Shown: positions 25,521-34,604 of the stretch, piece after piece
How the letters are laid out: the number at the start of each line of letters is the position of its first letter
Position numbering within the stretch: the stretch's first letter is position 1
Assembly: GCA_030651575.1 (NCBI GenBank)
Contig: JAUSFB010000044.1
Span: forward strand, 248,001 to 312,000
Source of the DNA: Phaeospirillum sp.
GTDB taxonomy: Bacteria; Pseudomonadota; Alphaproteobacteria; Rhodospirillales; Magnetospirillaceae
Direction of reading: 5' to 3'
Length of the DNA: 64,000 nt
Made by a program: the position numbers and the translations under genes
Notes under the pieces: generated by a model
Database searches by the model: none
What the model saw: only the letters and a program-made list of their open reading frames with translations
What the model was told of the DNA's origin: nothing

Positions 25521-27962
25521 ATGACCAATCCGCGCCTCCTCGCCGTTCTCGGCCCCACCAATACCGGTAAGACCCATTTCGCCCTGGACCGTATGCTGGG
25601 TCATGCCTCGGGCATGATCGGCTTTCCGCTGCGGCTGCTGGCGCGGGAAAACTACGACCGCATCGTGCGGCTGAAAGGGGCCGGTGCGGTGGCGCTGATC
25701 ACCGGCGAGGAAAAGATCATCCCGCCGCATCCCCGTTGGTTCGTCTGCACGGTGGAGTCCATGCCGCTGGACCGTCGGGTGGCCTTCGTGGCGGTGGACG
25801 AGATCCAACTTTGCGCCGATCCCGAGCGCGGCCACATCTTCACCGACCGGCTGCTGCATGCCCGGGGCGAGCAGGAGACCGTGTTCCTGGGGGCCGAGAC
25901 CATCAAGCCGCTGTTGCGTCAGCTGGCGCCGGGGGTGGAGTTCATCGGTCGGCCGCGCTTTTCCAGCCTGACCCATACCGGCCCGCGCAAACTGGCCCGA
26001 TTGCCGCCGCGCTCGGTGGTGGTGGCGTTCTCCGCCGCCGAAGTCTATGCCATGGCCGAGTTCGTGCGCCGCTCACGCGGGGGGGCGGCGGTGGTGCTGG
26101 GCGCGCTGTCGCCCCGCACCCGCAACGCCCAGATCGGCATGTATCAGGCGGGCGAAGTGGACTACATCGTCGCCACCGACGCCATCGGCATGGGGCTGAA
26201 CATGGATGTGGACCATGTGGCCTTTGCGGCGCTGCGCAAGTTCGACGGCCGCGCCCCGCGCCTGCTGGAGCCGGCTGAATTGGCCCAGATCGCCGGCCGC
26301 GCCGGTCGCCACATGAATGACGGCAGTTTCGGCACCACCGCCGATGCCGGCGCCATTCCCGCCGATATGGTCGAGGCGGTGGAGAACCACCGTTTTCCAC
26401 CGCTGAAGGCGCTGTCCTGGCGCAACTCCCAACTGCGCTTCACCTCGGTGGCGGCGCTGCTGGCCAGCCTGGACCGGCCGCCGGGGCAAGCCGGGCTGAT
26501 CCGGGCGCGCGACGCCGACGACCATCTGGCGTTGGCGGCCCTGGCCGCCGATCCCGACATCTTGCGGCTGGCCTCGCATCCCCAGCGGGTCAGCCTGCTG
26601 TGGGAGGTCTGTCGGATCCCCGATTTCCGCAAGGTGCTGGACGAGTCCCATACCCGCCTGCTGGGCCGCATTTTCACTCATCTGGCTGCCCCCGCCGGGC
26701 GGCTGCCCACCGACTGGCTGGCCGAGAATCTGGCGCGGATCGACCGGGTGGACGGTGAGATTGACGCCATCGTCGCCCGCATCGCCAGTATCCGCACCTG
26801 GACCTATGTGGCCAACCGGATCGACTGGGTCGCCGATCCCGGCCATTGGCAGGAGGTGAGCCGCGCCATCGAGGATCGTCTGTCCGACGCCCTGCACGAC
26901 CGCCTGACCAACCGGTTTGTCGATAAACGCACCGCCGTACTGGTGCGTCGGCTGCGCGATAGCGGCGAGATGGCGGCGGTGGTGACGGCCGAGGGCGACG
27001 TTCTGGTCGAGGGTCAGTATGTGGGCCGCCTCCAGGGCTTTGCCTTCCAGCCCGACCGCACCGAGACCGCCGGAGCCGCCAGGACGGTCCTGTCCGCCGC
27101 ATCGCGCGCCCTGAAGCGCGAGATCGCCAGTCGTCTCGACCTCCTGGTCGGCGACGGCGACCCGGCCTTCACCCTTGGCCCCGATGGTATCGGCTGGCGT
27201 GGCGAGATAGTGGCGCGGCTGGCCGGCGGGGTCGACCTGCTGCGACCCGCGGTCGAGCCGCCGGAGAGCGACCTGCTGGAGCCGCCGATGCGCGAAAGGC
27301 TGCGTCGTCGCCTGACCGGGGCCGTCCACGCCATCGTCGCCCGCGACCTGGCGTCGTTGGTCATGGTGCGCGAGGCTCGGTTGACCGGGGCCGCCCGGGG
27401 CTTGGCCCACCAACTGGTCGAGGCGTTGGGCTCGCTGCCGCTGGCCCCGGCGCGACGGCAGGTGGAGGTGCTGAGTCCGGCCGACCGCGCCGCCCTGGCC
27501 CGGTTGGGAGTGCGCTTCGGCACCGAAAGCGTCTTCCTGCCCGCTCTGTTGAAGCCGGCGACCCAGTCCCTGCGGGCCTTGTTGTGGAGCATTCACAAGG
27601 GTTGCCCCACCGCCGATCCGCCCGGCCCCAAGCCGGCGGTGGCGGCCGACCCGGCCCGGTCGCCCGACTTTTACGACGCGGTCGGCTATCGGGTGGCGGG
27701 GGGCATCGCGGTGCGGGTCGATATGCTGGAGCGATTCGCCGCCGAGGCGCGGACTCTGGCCAAGGCCGGCCCGTTCGAGCCCAGCCGGTTGCTGCTGTCG
27801 CTGTTGGGCCTGGGGGCCGCAGCCACCGCTTCGGTGCTGACCGGTCTGGGGTATGAGCGCGACCCGGCGGGGGCCTTTCGCTCCGGCCGCCGCCCTCGGC
27901 CGCGCCGTCAGTCCAGCCCGGTCGATCCGGACTCGCCGTTCGCCGTTCTCAAGGTCCGGTAG
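25521..27962 (+). CDS. SUV3-like superfamily 2 RNA helicase
   Basis: An 813-residue DExH helicase related to mitochondrial SUV3, a family conserved in alphaproteobacteria. Motifs: Walker A GPTNTGKTHFAL (near 10-21), Walker B VDEIQLCAD, SAT-like region FLGAETIK, motif V ATDAIGMGLNMDVDH and motif VI QIAGRAGRHMNDG. The central and C-terminal parts hold the SUV3 helical domain and a tail rich in Arg/Pro ending SPFAVLKVR. SUV3 unwinds RNA for degradation. Its ribosome-binding site is inside a hairpin. Confidence 0.9.
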   Translation: MTNPRLLAVLGPTNTGKTHFALDRMLGHASGMIGFPLRLLARENYDRIVRLKGAGAVALITGEEKIIPPHPRWFVCTVESMPLDRRVAFVAVDEIQLCADPERGHIFTDRLLHARGEQETVFLGAETIKPLLRQLAPGVEFIGRPRFSSLTHTGPRKLARLPPRSVVVAFSAAEVYAMAEFVRRSRGGAAVVLGALSPRTRNAQIGMYQAGEVDYIVATDAIGMGLNMDVDHVAFAALRKFDGRAPRLLEPAELAQIAGRAGRHMNDGSFGTTADAGAIPADMVEAVENHRFPPLKALSWRNSQLRFTSVAALLASLDRPPGQAGLIRARDADDHLALAALAADPDILRLASHPQRVSLLWEVCRIPDFRKVLDESHTRLLGRIFTHLAAPAGRLPTDWLAENLARIDRVDGEIDAIVARIASIRTWTYVANRIDWVADPGHWQEVSRAIEDRLSDALHDRLTNRFVDKRTAVLVRRLRDSGEMAAVVTAEGDVLVEGQYVGRLQGFAFQPDRTETAGAARTVLSAASRALKREIASRLDLLVGDGDPAFTLGPDGIGWRGEIVARLAGGVDLLRPAVEPPESDLLEPPMRERLRRRLTGAVHAIVARDLASLVMVREARLTGAARGLAHQLVEALGSLPLAPARRQVEVLSPADRAALARLGVRFGTESVFLPALLKPATQSLRALLWSIHKGCPTADPPGPKPAVAADPARSPDFYDAVGYRVAGGIAVRVDMLERFAAEARTLAKAGPFEPSRLLLSLLGLGAAATASVLTGLGYERDPAGAFRSGRRPRPRRQSSPVDPDSPFAVLKVR

Positions 27963-27991
27963 TCGGGCGGAATATTGTTGCATCGTTAAAC

Positions 27992-28008
27992 TGTTGTGTG
28001 TCACAACA
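27992..28008. promoter_or_regulatory. Palindrome TGTTGTG-TGT-CACAACA
   Basis: A 7+7 perfect inverted repeat with a 3-base centre in the 145-base gap between the helicase and the chemoreceptor, in AT-richer sequence. Size and symmetry suit a dimeric repressor site for the chemoreceptor gene; a weak terminator is less likely as no T run follows. Confidence 0.35.
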
Positions 28009-28107
28009 TAGTTATCGACGCATCGCCCTGATCAGGCATGATCGTCCAATAAAAAATTATCCGGGTTCGTCGGCATCGCTTCGCATCGCGCTGCAAAGGG
28101 GACGCTC

Positions 28108-29790
28108 ATGCATATGGCAGACATGAAAATCGGTGTCCGGCTGTTTGCCGGCTTCGGGCTGATGATTCTGATCACCGGCGGGCTGGGGTTGCTATCGGTG
28201 GTCCAGCTCCGCTCTATTTCCTCGCAGACCGAGCTGCTGCACCGGCATCCGTTCACGGTCTCGTCGGCTCTGTCCGAGGCCAATGCCGGCATCATCTCCA
28301 TGCATCGGTCCATGAAGGATCTGGCGCTGGCCTTCGAGGACAAGGATATCGCAGCCGCCGAGGCGGCCATCGATCAGGCCGAGGCCGGCGTCACCCTCAA
28401 GCTTGATCTGGCCCGCGAGCGTTTCCTGGCCGATCCCGGCATCTTTGACGAACTGCGCGCCGCCCTGGCGCAATGGCGGCCGATCCGCAAGGAGATCGTC
28501 TCCATGATGATGGAGGGCCGCAGCGTCGAGGGCGCCGACATCACCAAGGGCGCCGCCGCCAGGCAGGCCGCCGTGATCCAGCGCCTGATGGGGTCGGCCA
28601 TCACCCTGGCGACCGAGGACGCCGCCCATTTCCGCGAGCGCGCACAGTCGGAACAGCAAAGCGCCACGGTCATCTTGCTGGTGTCGTTCATCGGATTTGT
28701 CGTGGTGGGGTTGGCGGTGGCCCTGGTGGTGACCCGCAGCCTGACCCGGCCGCTGGAAACCCTGCGCCGCAGCATGAGCGCCCTGGCGACCGGCAGCGAT
28801 ACCGAGCAGGTGCCGTGCCTGGATCGCCGCGACGAGATCGGCGACATGGCCCGCACAGTCAGCGTGTTCGCCAGCAATGCCCGCGAGATGCGGCAACTGG
28901 CCGAGGATCGCCGCCGGACCGAGGCGCGGGCCTCCGAGGATCGTCGGCAGGCGCGGACCGCCCTGGCCGGCGAGTTCGAGGAGACGGTCAAGGCCCTGGT
29001 GGCCGATCTGGCGGCCGCCGCCACCGAAATGAGTGAAACGGCCTCGGCCATGTCGACGTCGGTCTCCGATGCCGCGGTCGAGGCCGGGGCCGCCGAACGC
29101 AGCGCCGAGGCGGCGTCGGGCAATGTGCAGACGGTGGTCGATGCGGTGGAGCGGATGTCCGCCGCCATCGCCGAGATCGAGCGTCAGGTGGTGGCCTCCT
29201 CCGGCACCACCGCCGATGCGGTCGGCAAGGCCCGAAGCGCCTCGACCAATGTGGAAAGTCTCGCGACCGTGGCCGAGCGGATCGGCGAGGTGGTCGGTCT
29301 GATCAACTCCATCGCCGGCCAGACCAATCTGCTGGCGCTCAACGCCACCATCGAGGCGGCGCGGGCCGGCGACGCCGGCAAGGGCTTCGCCGTGGTGGCC
29401 GGTGAGGTCAAGAACCTCGCCAACCAGACCTCCCGGGCGACCCAGGAGATTTCGACTCAAATCTCCCAGGTCCAGGCCGCCACCGCCGAAACGGTGACGG
29501 CGATCCAAGACATCGCCCGGATCATCGTCGATATGAGCCGGGTGGTGGAGGCGATCACCCAATCGGTGAAGCAGCAGCAGTTGGCCACCGGCGAGATCAC
29601 CCACAGCGTCGAGGCCGCCGTGCGGGGAACCGGTGAGGTGGTCGGCAACGTCGCCCGCGTCAGCTCGGTCGCGCGTCAGGCCGGCGGTGCGTCAGGCCAT
29701 GTCTTGGAGCAGTCGCGCGGCCTGTCCCGCCAGACCGGAAATCTGATGGACGAGGTCACGCGCTTCATCGCCGGCATTCGGGCGGGCTAA
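28108..29790 (+). CDS. Methyl-accepting chemotaxis protein
   Basis: A 560-residue receptor: membrane helix 1 (about 13-32), a periplasmic four-helix-bundle sensor (about 35-185), helix 2 ([21 protein letters not shown]), a HAMP domain and a long cytoplasmic signalling coil. The hairpin tip reads [20 protein letters not shown], the CheA/CheW contact. There is no C-terminal CheR-docking pentapeptide. Ligand unknown. AGGGGA lies before the ATG. Stand-alone; such receptors are numerous in magnetospirilla. Confidence 0.93.
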   Translation: MHMADMKIGVRLFAGFGLMILITGGLGLLSVVQLRSISSQTELLHRHPFTVSSALSEANAGIISMHRSMKDLALAFEDKDIAAAEAAIDQAEAGVTLKLDLARERFLADPGIFDELRAALAQWRPIRKEIVSMMMEGRSVEGADITKGAAARQAAVIQRLMGSAITLATEDAAHFRERAQSEQQSATVILLVSFIGFVVVGLAVALVVTRSLTRPLETLRRSMSALATGSDTEQVPCLDRRDEIGDMARTVSVFASNAREMRQLAEDRRRTEARASEDRRQARTALAGEFEETVKALVADLAAAATEMSETASAMSTSVSDAAVEAGAAERSAEAASGNVQTVVDAVERMSAAIAEIERQVVASSGTTADAVGKARSASTNVESLATVAERIGEVVGLINSIAGQTNLLALNATIEAARAGDAGKGFAVVAGEVKNLANQTSRATQEISTQISQVQAATAETVTAIQDIARIIVDMSRVVEAITQSVKQQQLATGEITHSVEAAVRGTGEVVGNVARVSSVARQAGGASGHVLEQSRGLSRQTGNLMDEVTRFIAGIRAG

Positions 29791-29797
29791 GGGGTGG

Positions 29798-30388
29798 TTA
29801 CAGGATCTTGCACGCTTCGTCGAAGCCGAGCCGGGGGCCGCGCGGGTACAGGCCGGCGGGGTCGCCGTATCCGATATTGATCAGGAAGTTGGACCTGATG
29901 GTGGTGCCGGTAAAGAACTCGGCATCGACCTTGGCGTTATCGAACCCGCTCATGGGGCCGCAATCCAGCCCGATCGCCCGCAGCGCCAGGAGGAAGTATC
30001 CGCCCTGCAAGGTGCCGTTGCGGCTGGCGGTGCTGTCGATCAGGGCGTCGTTGCCGACGAACCAGGATCGGGCGTCGGCATGGGGGAACAGCCGAGGCAG
30101 CGCCTCGAAAAACGCCATGTCGTGGCCGATGATGGCGGTGACCGGCGCCGCCATGGTCTTGTCCACATTGCCCGGCGCCAGCGCCGGTTTCAGCCGCGCC
30201 TTGGCCTCGGCCGAGCGCACGAAGATGATGCGGGCCGGCAGGCAGTTGACGCTGGTCGGACCCATGACCGCCTGATCCCAGGCGCGGCGCAGCAGATCGT
30301 CGGCAACGGGGAGGGGCTGGAATGCCGAGAAACTACGGGCTTGCCCGAACAGCAGATCAAGGCTGTCCTGATTCAATTGCGCACTCAT
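29798..30388 (-). CDS. rutE: RutE/HadB-family nitroreductase (malonic semialdehyde reductase type)
   Basis: A 196-residue FMN enzyme, identical in length to E. coli RutE and matching its long motifs ([48 protein letters not shown]). RutE helps reduce malonic semialdehyde to 3-hydroxypropionate in pyrimidine breakdown. No other rut gene is nearby, so the role here may be a general reductase. ATG 30388 has GGAGAAG at seven bases. Divergent from the NodB-like gene. Confidence 0.82.
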   Translation of the reverse strand: MSAQLNQDSLDLLFGQARSFSAFQPLPVADDLLRRAWDQAVMGPTSVNCLPARIIFVRSAEAKARLKPALAPGNVDKTMAAPVTAIIGHDMAFFEALPRLFPHADARSWFVGNDALIDSTASRNGTLQGGYFLLALRAIGLDCGPMSGFDNAKVDAEFFTGTTIRSNFLINIGYGDPAGLYPRGPRLGFDEACKIL

Positions 30389-30483
30389 GGGTTGCTTCTC
30401 CTCGTATTTGGCTGTACGTGACCGCCTGGATGCGGCAAACATTGCGGACTGTAAAACGCATGTTTGATGGGGACCAGAGGGTG

Positions 30484-31494
30484 ATGGGGAAACGGTCTGT
30501 TGCTTCGGCTGCACTGATCTGGCTGGGGGCGGCCGTGATGTCGTCCGCCTGGGCGGCCGATTCCGCCGTGATTTTGCTGTATCACCGTTTTGACGATGAC
30601 CGGGTCGCCGCGCTGAACACCAGCACGGCTCAACTGGGCGCCCAGATGGCCGAGTTCAAGAACGGCGGTCACGCGGTGCTGCCGCTGGCCGAGGTGATGG
30701 AGGCCATGCGGGCGGGACGGCCGCTGCCGGACAAGGTCGTCGCCATCACCATCGACGATGCCGCCGCCTCGGTTTATTCCCGCGCCTGGCCGGTGTTGAG
30801 AAAGGCCGGTCTTCCCGTCACCCTGGCCATCGCCACCGATGAAATCGATCGTGGCGGGTCCGAGGTGATGACCTGGAATCAGGTTCGCGAACTGGTCGCC
30901 GCCGGGGTCGCCGTCGCCAGCCAGGGCGCCGCCCGTCTGCACATGGTCAAGGCCGGCTCCGAAGCGGTGGCGGCCGATCTGGTCCGCGCCCGCGCCCGGT
31001 TCGAACACGAGTTGGGCCGTGTTCCAGCCCTGTTCGTCTGGCCGTGGGGCGAGGCCAGCGCCGAGGCCATCCGGCTGGTGCGCGACGCTGGCTATGTCGC
31101 CGCCTTCGGCCAGCATTCCGGTGCGGTCTGGGCCAGGGCCGATCCTTATTTCCTGCCGCGCTTCGCCGCCACTTCGGCCTATGGCGAGCCGGAGCGGTTC
31201 CGGCTGGCGATCCGGTCGCTGCCCCTGCCGGCCGAAGACATCACCCCCGACGATCCCGCCATCAAGGTCAACCCGCCCGCCTTCGGCTTCACCTTGGCCG
31301 AGGATGTGCCGGGCATCGACGGGCTGGCCTGCTTTTCGTCCCATCAGGGCCAGTTGCGGGTTGAACGGCTGGGGCCGAGGGTGGAAGTTCGCATGTCCAA
31401 GCCGTTTCCTTCCGGACGCGGCCGTATCAACTGCACCGTCGCCACGCTGGAGGGGCGGTGGCGCTGGTTCGGCTGGCAGTTTATCGTGCCGTGA
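30484..31494 (+). CDS. NodB-like polysaccharide deacetylase with altered metal site
   Basis: A 336-residue exported protein with a signal peptide (about 1-25, ending SSAWA) and a carbohydrate esterase 4 domain (ILLYHRF at 30-36). The first motif is TIDDA (89-93), keeping the Asp pair, but the second, normally HxxxH, reads SQGAARLH at 146-153, so the two metal-binding His positions are Gln147 and Arg151. The protein may be a non-catalytic glycan binder. The C-terminal 100 residues form an extra beta-rich part. ATG 30484 gives the cleanest signal peptide; 30460 is the alternative. Its 3' end overlaps the convergent gene by 14 bases. Confidence 0.75.
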   Translation: MGKRSVASAALIWLGAAVMSSAWAADSAVILLYHRFDDDRVAALNTSTAQLGAQMAEFKNGGHAVLPLAEVMEAMRAGRPLPDKVVAITIDDAAASVYSRAWPVLRKAGLPVTLAIATDEIDRGGSEVMTWNQVRELVAAGVAVASQGAARLHMVKAGSEAVAADLVRARARFEHELGRVPALFVWPWGEASAEAIRLVRDAGYVAAFGQHSGAVWARADPYFLPRFAATSAYGEPERFRLAIRSLPLPAEDITPDDPAIKVNPPAFGFTLAEDVPGIDGLACFSSHQGQLRVERLGPRVEVRMSKPFPSGRGRINCTVATLEGRWRWFGWQFIVP

Positions 31495-32635
31495 TCCAGA
31501 CGGCCGATAGGTCGTCGCTGAAGGCACAGCCTCGGAACAGCAAGACCTCGATTTCGGATAACAGGTCGCCGGAGGTCATCTCGGCGATCCACAGCGCCGT
31601 TTTCTCGCCCAGGAAATTGCCGTTGCCGTCGATGGCTTCGGTCAGGCCGTCGCTGTAAAGCAGCAGCCCGCTGCCCGGCTGGAACGGAACTTCGGTGTTG
31701 TGGTAGGCCGCCTCGGCGATGACGCCCAACGGGTGGGAGTTGATGGCCAGCAACCGGGCCGCGCCATCCGGCCCTCGCAGCGCCGGGGCCGGGGCGCTGG
31801 CGCTGGCGAAGGTCATGGTGTGCCGGGACGAGTCGAACACCGCATAGATCATGGTGGCGAATTGGCCGCGTTGCAGCACGCCGAGCAGGGCCTGATTGAT
31901 CCGTCCCAGCAAGGCCGCCGGGTCTCCCGCGACGTCGCCTTTCTTGCCCAGCAGGACATGCAGGCGGAAGGTGTTGATGGCCGCCGCGATGCCATGGCCG
32001 GAGAAATCGACCAGATAGAGCCCGAAGCGGTGTTTGTCGACCGGAATGAGGCCCCACAGGTCACCGCCCAGTTCGGACGAACTGCGAAAGACCGAATTCA
32101 GGCGCATGCCATAGGCGGCCTCCACATGGGCGATCTCGGCCGCCGTTGGCAGCAGGCCCTCCTGCATGGCCTGGGCGGCGGCGAGGTCGCGGCCCAGGCG
32201 GTCCTGGTAGCGCCGCAGCCGGGCGATCAGCAGCCGCGAGCGCAGATGTACCGAGACGCGGGCCATGAATTCGCGGCGATCGATGGGCTTGACCACATAG
32301 TCGGATGCGCCGGCGTCGAAGGCCGCCGCCCGCTCGCTTGCCTCGTCGAGGGCCGTCGCCACCAGGACCGGAATCTCGGCATGGGCCGGATTGGCCCGCA
32401 GGTGCTGAAGGAAAGTGATTCCGTCCATGCGCGGCATCATGACGTCGAGGATGATGATATCGGGAGAGAAGGTCTTCAGGCGTTCCAGCCCCTCCAATCC
32501 GTCTTCCGCCGTCTCGATCCGGGTAATCCCCATGATTTCAAGCATGGTGGAGACCAGTTGCTGATTGAGGGCGCTATCTTCGACGATCAGGACGCTGCCG
32601 TTGACGAATTCCGTTCCGTAAACGGGGGAGTTCAT
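31481..32635 (-). CDS. Response regulator with SpoIIE/PP2C phosphatase output
   Basis: A 384-residue protein: an N-terminal receiver (about 13-130; phospho-acceptor Asp in IIILDVMMPRMDG, Lys in VVKPIDRREF), a coiled linker, and a C-terminal PP2C-type phosphatase (SSELGGDLWGLI, YLVDFSGHGIAAA, LLLYSDGLTEA). Such proteins, like RssB-type or HsbR, dephosphorylate anti-sigma antagonists or control partner switching. No kinase, anti-sigma factor or antagonist gene is adjacent, so its circuit is encoded elsewhere. Confidence 0.9.
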   Translation of the reverse strand: MNSPVYGTEFVNGSVLIVEDSALNQQLVSTMLEIMGITRIETAEDGLEGLERLKTFSPDIIILDVMMPRMDGITFLQHLRANPAHAEIPVLVATALDEASERAAAFDAGASDYVVKPIDRREFMARVSVHLRSRLLIARLRRYQDRLGRDLAAAQAMQEGLLPTAAEIAHVEAAYGMRLNSVFRSSSELGGDLWGLIPVDKHRFGLYLVDFSGHGIAAAINTFRLHVLLGKKGDVAGDPAALLGRINQALLGVLQRGQFATMIYAVFDSSRHTMTFASASAPAPALRGPDGAARLLAINSHPLGVIAEAAYHNTEVPFQPGSGLLLYSDGLTEAIDGNGNFLGEKTALWIAEMTSGDLLSEIEVLLFRGCAFSDDLSAVWITAR

Positions 32636-32701
32636 GATCGTCGTTTGATCGTGGGATGTTCCTGGGCCAGCGGCATGCTTCGATTCTCCCCAATCTCAGG
32701 A

Positions 32702-32715
32702 TGCACCATTATGCA
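32702..32715. promoter_or_regulatory. TGCA-N6-TGCA direct repeat, candidate BzdR-type operator
   Basis: Two TGCA words six bases apart, 68 bases before the start of a shikimate-kinase-fused regulator. BzdR operators are described as direct repeats of TGCA, so this fits self-regulation. The word is short, so chance cannot be excluded. Confidence 0.45.
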
Positions 32716-32782
32716 CAAGGCTAGCCATGCGGCCACAACCATGCTTCATTATCGCCGGTATCGGGCGACAGGGTAGTGTTTC

Positions 32783-33655
32783 ATGGGAGATCAGGCAGAA
32801 TTCACGGCCATGGCCAAGCGGCTGGGAGACCGGGTCAAGCGGTTTCGGGCGCGGCGCGGCATGTCGCGCAAGGACCTGTCGCAGCATGCCGGCATCTCGG
32901 AACGCTACCTCGCCCAGTTGGAGGGCGGTCAGGCCAATGTCAGCTTCAATATCCTGTGGCTGCTGGCTCAGGCCATGGATCTGCCGGTCGCCGAGCTGAT
33001 CGAGGCCGAGACCGACGAGCATCATCCCGATTTGGCCCTGGCCCGTAAATTCCTCGAAACCCTGACGCCGGATCAGCAGTCGGAAGCCTATATCTTGCTG
33101 CGTCAGGCCTTCAGACGCGGCCTCAAACTGTCGCGCCGGGTCGCCCTGGTCGGGTTGCGGGGGGCGGGCAAGACCACGCTGGGCCAGTTGTTGGCGCAAC
33201 GCTATGGGGTTCCCTTTGTGCGGGTCACCTCGGTGATCGAGCAGATCGCCGGCATGGACATGACCGAGATTCTGCTGTCCATGGGTCAGAAGGGCTATCG
33301 CAAGCTGGAGTTCAGCGCGCTGGAAACCACTATCGAAAGCCAGAAGAGCATGGTGCTCGAATCCGGCGGCTCCCTGGTGTCCGAGCCCCAGACCTATGAC
33401 GTGTTGCTGCAATCCTGCTTTACCGTCTGGGTCCAGGCCTCCCCCGAGGAGCACATGCGCCGGGTGATGAGCCAGGGCGACCTGCGCCCCATCGAGGGCC
33501 AGGGCCGCGCCGCCATGGAGGATCTGCGGTCCATCTTGGATGCGCGCCGACACCTCTACGGCCGCGCCGACGCCGTCCTCAACACCTCGGACCGCAGCGT
33601 CGAGCAGAGCCTGGAAGAACTGTCACGGCTCTGCGCCCCTCATCTGGGGCTTTGA
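32783..33655 (+). CDS. XRE regulator fused to a shikimate-kinase-like domain (BzdR/BoxR type)
   Basis: A 290-residue regulator. Residues 12-75 form an XRE helix-turn-helix (RFRARRGMSRKDLSQHAG, ISERYLAQLEGGQANVS). Residues 118-285 are a shikimate-kinase fold with P-loop GLRGAGKT (124-131). Substrate residues have drifted: the DxD of the kinase is RVTS, and GGG is GGS, so kinase activity is unlikely. This architecture is that of BzdR and BoxR, repressors of anaerobic and aerobic benzoate breakdown that sense benzoyl-CoA. No bzd, bcr or box gene is in the window. TGCA repeats lie upstream. Benzoyl-CoA as ligand is by family analogy. Confidence 0.87.
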   Translation: MGDQAEFTAMAKRLGDRVKRFRARRGMSRKDLSQHAGISERYLAQLEGGQANVSFNILWLLAQAMDLPVAELIEAETDEHHPDLALARKFLETLTPDQQSEAYILLRQAFRRGLKLSRRVALVGLRGAGKTTLGQLLAQRYGVPFVRVTSVIEQIAGMDMTEILLSMGQKGYRKLEFSALETTIESQKSMVLESGGSLVSEPQTYDVLLQSCFTVWVQASPEEHMRRVMSQGDLRPIEGQGRAAMEDLRSILDARRHLYGRADAVLNTSDRSVEQSLEELSRLCAPHLGL

Positions 33656-33680
33656 CGGGCATCTACCGACGCGCCATCCA

Positions 33681-33702
33681 GCGCGGTCCATGCCGCGGAG
33701 CC
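33681..33702. repeat. Decayed fragment of the dispersed repeat
   Basis: GCGCGGTCCATGCCGCGGAG followed by CC matches the 5' part of the 82-bp repeat (around 13848-13869) at all but two of 22 positions, but the GAACGGAGTTCG core is missing. It lies between two convergent genes, like the other copies in intergenic sequence. Could be chance in GC-rich DNA. Confidence 0.35.
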
Positions 33703-33717
33703 GCCCGCTCTTCGGCC

Positions 33718-34176
33718 TCAAATACGATGATAGGGGTGGCCGGACAGGATGGCTTGGGAGCGCCACAACTGCTCGGCCAGCAGGGCGCGCACCAACATAT
33801 GCGGCCATGTCATCCGTCCCAGCGACAGCAGCAGGTCGGCGCGGTCGCGCACGGTCTGGTCATGGCCATCGGCGCCGCCGATCAGAAAGGCGAGGTCGGT
33901 GACGCCGCCATCGCGCCAGTCCCTGATCTTTCCGGCGAATTCGGGGGAGCCGAGATCGCGGCCGCGCTCGTCCAGCGCCACCACCACCGCGCCGGCCGGG
34001 ACCGTGGCCAGCAGCAATTCGGCCTCGCGCGCTTTCAGTTGGGCCGAGGCGAGCGGGCGCTTCTCCTCCACCTCCTTCAGGGTCGGTGGCGGGGACAGGC
34101 GGCGGAGATACTGGTGATAGAGGTCGAGTTCCGGCCCCGCCTTGGCCTTACCCACGGCGGCGACCAGAATCCGCAT
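33718..34176 (-). CDS. rlmH: 23S rRNA pseudouridine1915-N3 methyltransferase
   Basis: A 152-residue SPOUT methyltransferase (E. coli RlmH is 155). It has VVALDERGRDLGSPEFA, the SAM-binding LAFLIGGADGHD and the C-terminal LLAEQLWRSQAILSGHPYH. It methylates helix 69 of mature 70S ribosomes. The ATG overlaps the rsfS stop (TGATG). Last gene of the obgE-proBA-nadD-rsfS block. Confidence 0.95.
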   Translation of the reverse strand: MRILVAAVGKAKAGPELDLYHQYLRRLSPPPTLKEVEEKRPLASAQLKAREAELLLATVPAGAVVVALDERGRDLGSPEFAGKIRDWRDGGVTDLAFLIGGADGHDQTVRDRADLLLSLGRMTWPHMLVRALLAEQLWRSQAILSGHPYHRI

Positions 34177-34595
34177 CACTCGCCCAGCATGGCCTTGGCC
34201 CGGACGGCCGCGGCGCTGGAGAACTCGGCCTTGGCCTCCATGGTGCACCACATCTTTTCGAGATTGTAGAAGCTGCGAACCTCGGGGCGGAACAGGTGGA
34301 CGATGATGTCGCCGGCATCCACCAGCACCCAGTCGCACTGGGGCTCGCCCTCGGTCTGGACATGCTGACCGGCGGTCTTTAGCGAACGCGATACGAAGTC
34401 GGCCAGGGCGCCGACCTGACGGGACGACTTGCCGGTGGCGATCACCATGTGATCGGCGATGGAGGTGCGGCCGCGCAGGTCGATGACGATGATGTCCTCG
34501 GCCTTGTGGTCCTCCAGGGTGGCGACGACCAGATCGACCAGGCTGGGGGCCTCGGAGGCGAGGGGCGCGGCGGCGGGGGTGGAATTGTGAGGTAT
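34176..34595 (-). CDS. rsfS: Ribosomal silencing factor; start codon not canonical
   Basis: RsfS binds L14 and blocks subunit joining in poor conditions. The frame shows AEDIIVIDLRGRTSIADHM, ATGKSSRQVGALADFV and DWVLVDAGDIIVHLFRPEVR, complete to the C-terminus. Between the preceding in-frame TAG (end of nadD) and the conserved core there is no ATG, GTG or TTG. The coordinates use an ATA (34595) six bases after GGAG; a CTG further in, after GAGG (SLVDLVVATLEDHK), is another choice. The first standard ATG would cut off about 45 core residues. A base error or true near-cognate initiation could explain this. Confidence 0.8.
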   Translation of the reverse strand: MPHNSTPAAAPLASEAPSLVDLVVATLEDHKAEDIIVIDLRGRTSIADHMVIATGKSSRQVGALADFVSRSLKTAGQHVQTEGEPQCDWVLVDAGDIIVHLFRPEVRSFYNLEKMWCTMEAKAEFSSAAAVRAKAMLGE

Positions 34596-34604
34596 GACGG
34601 ACTC

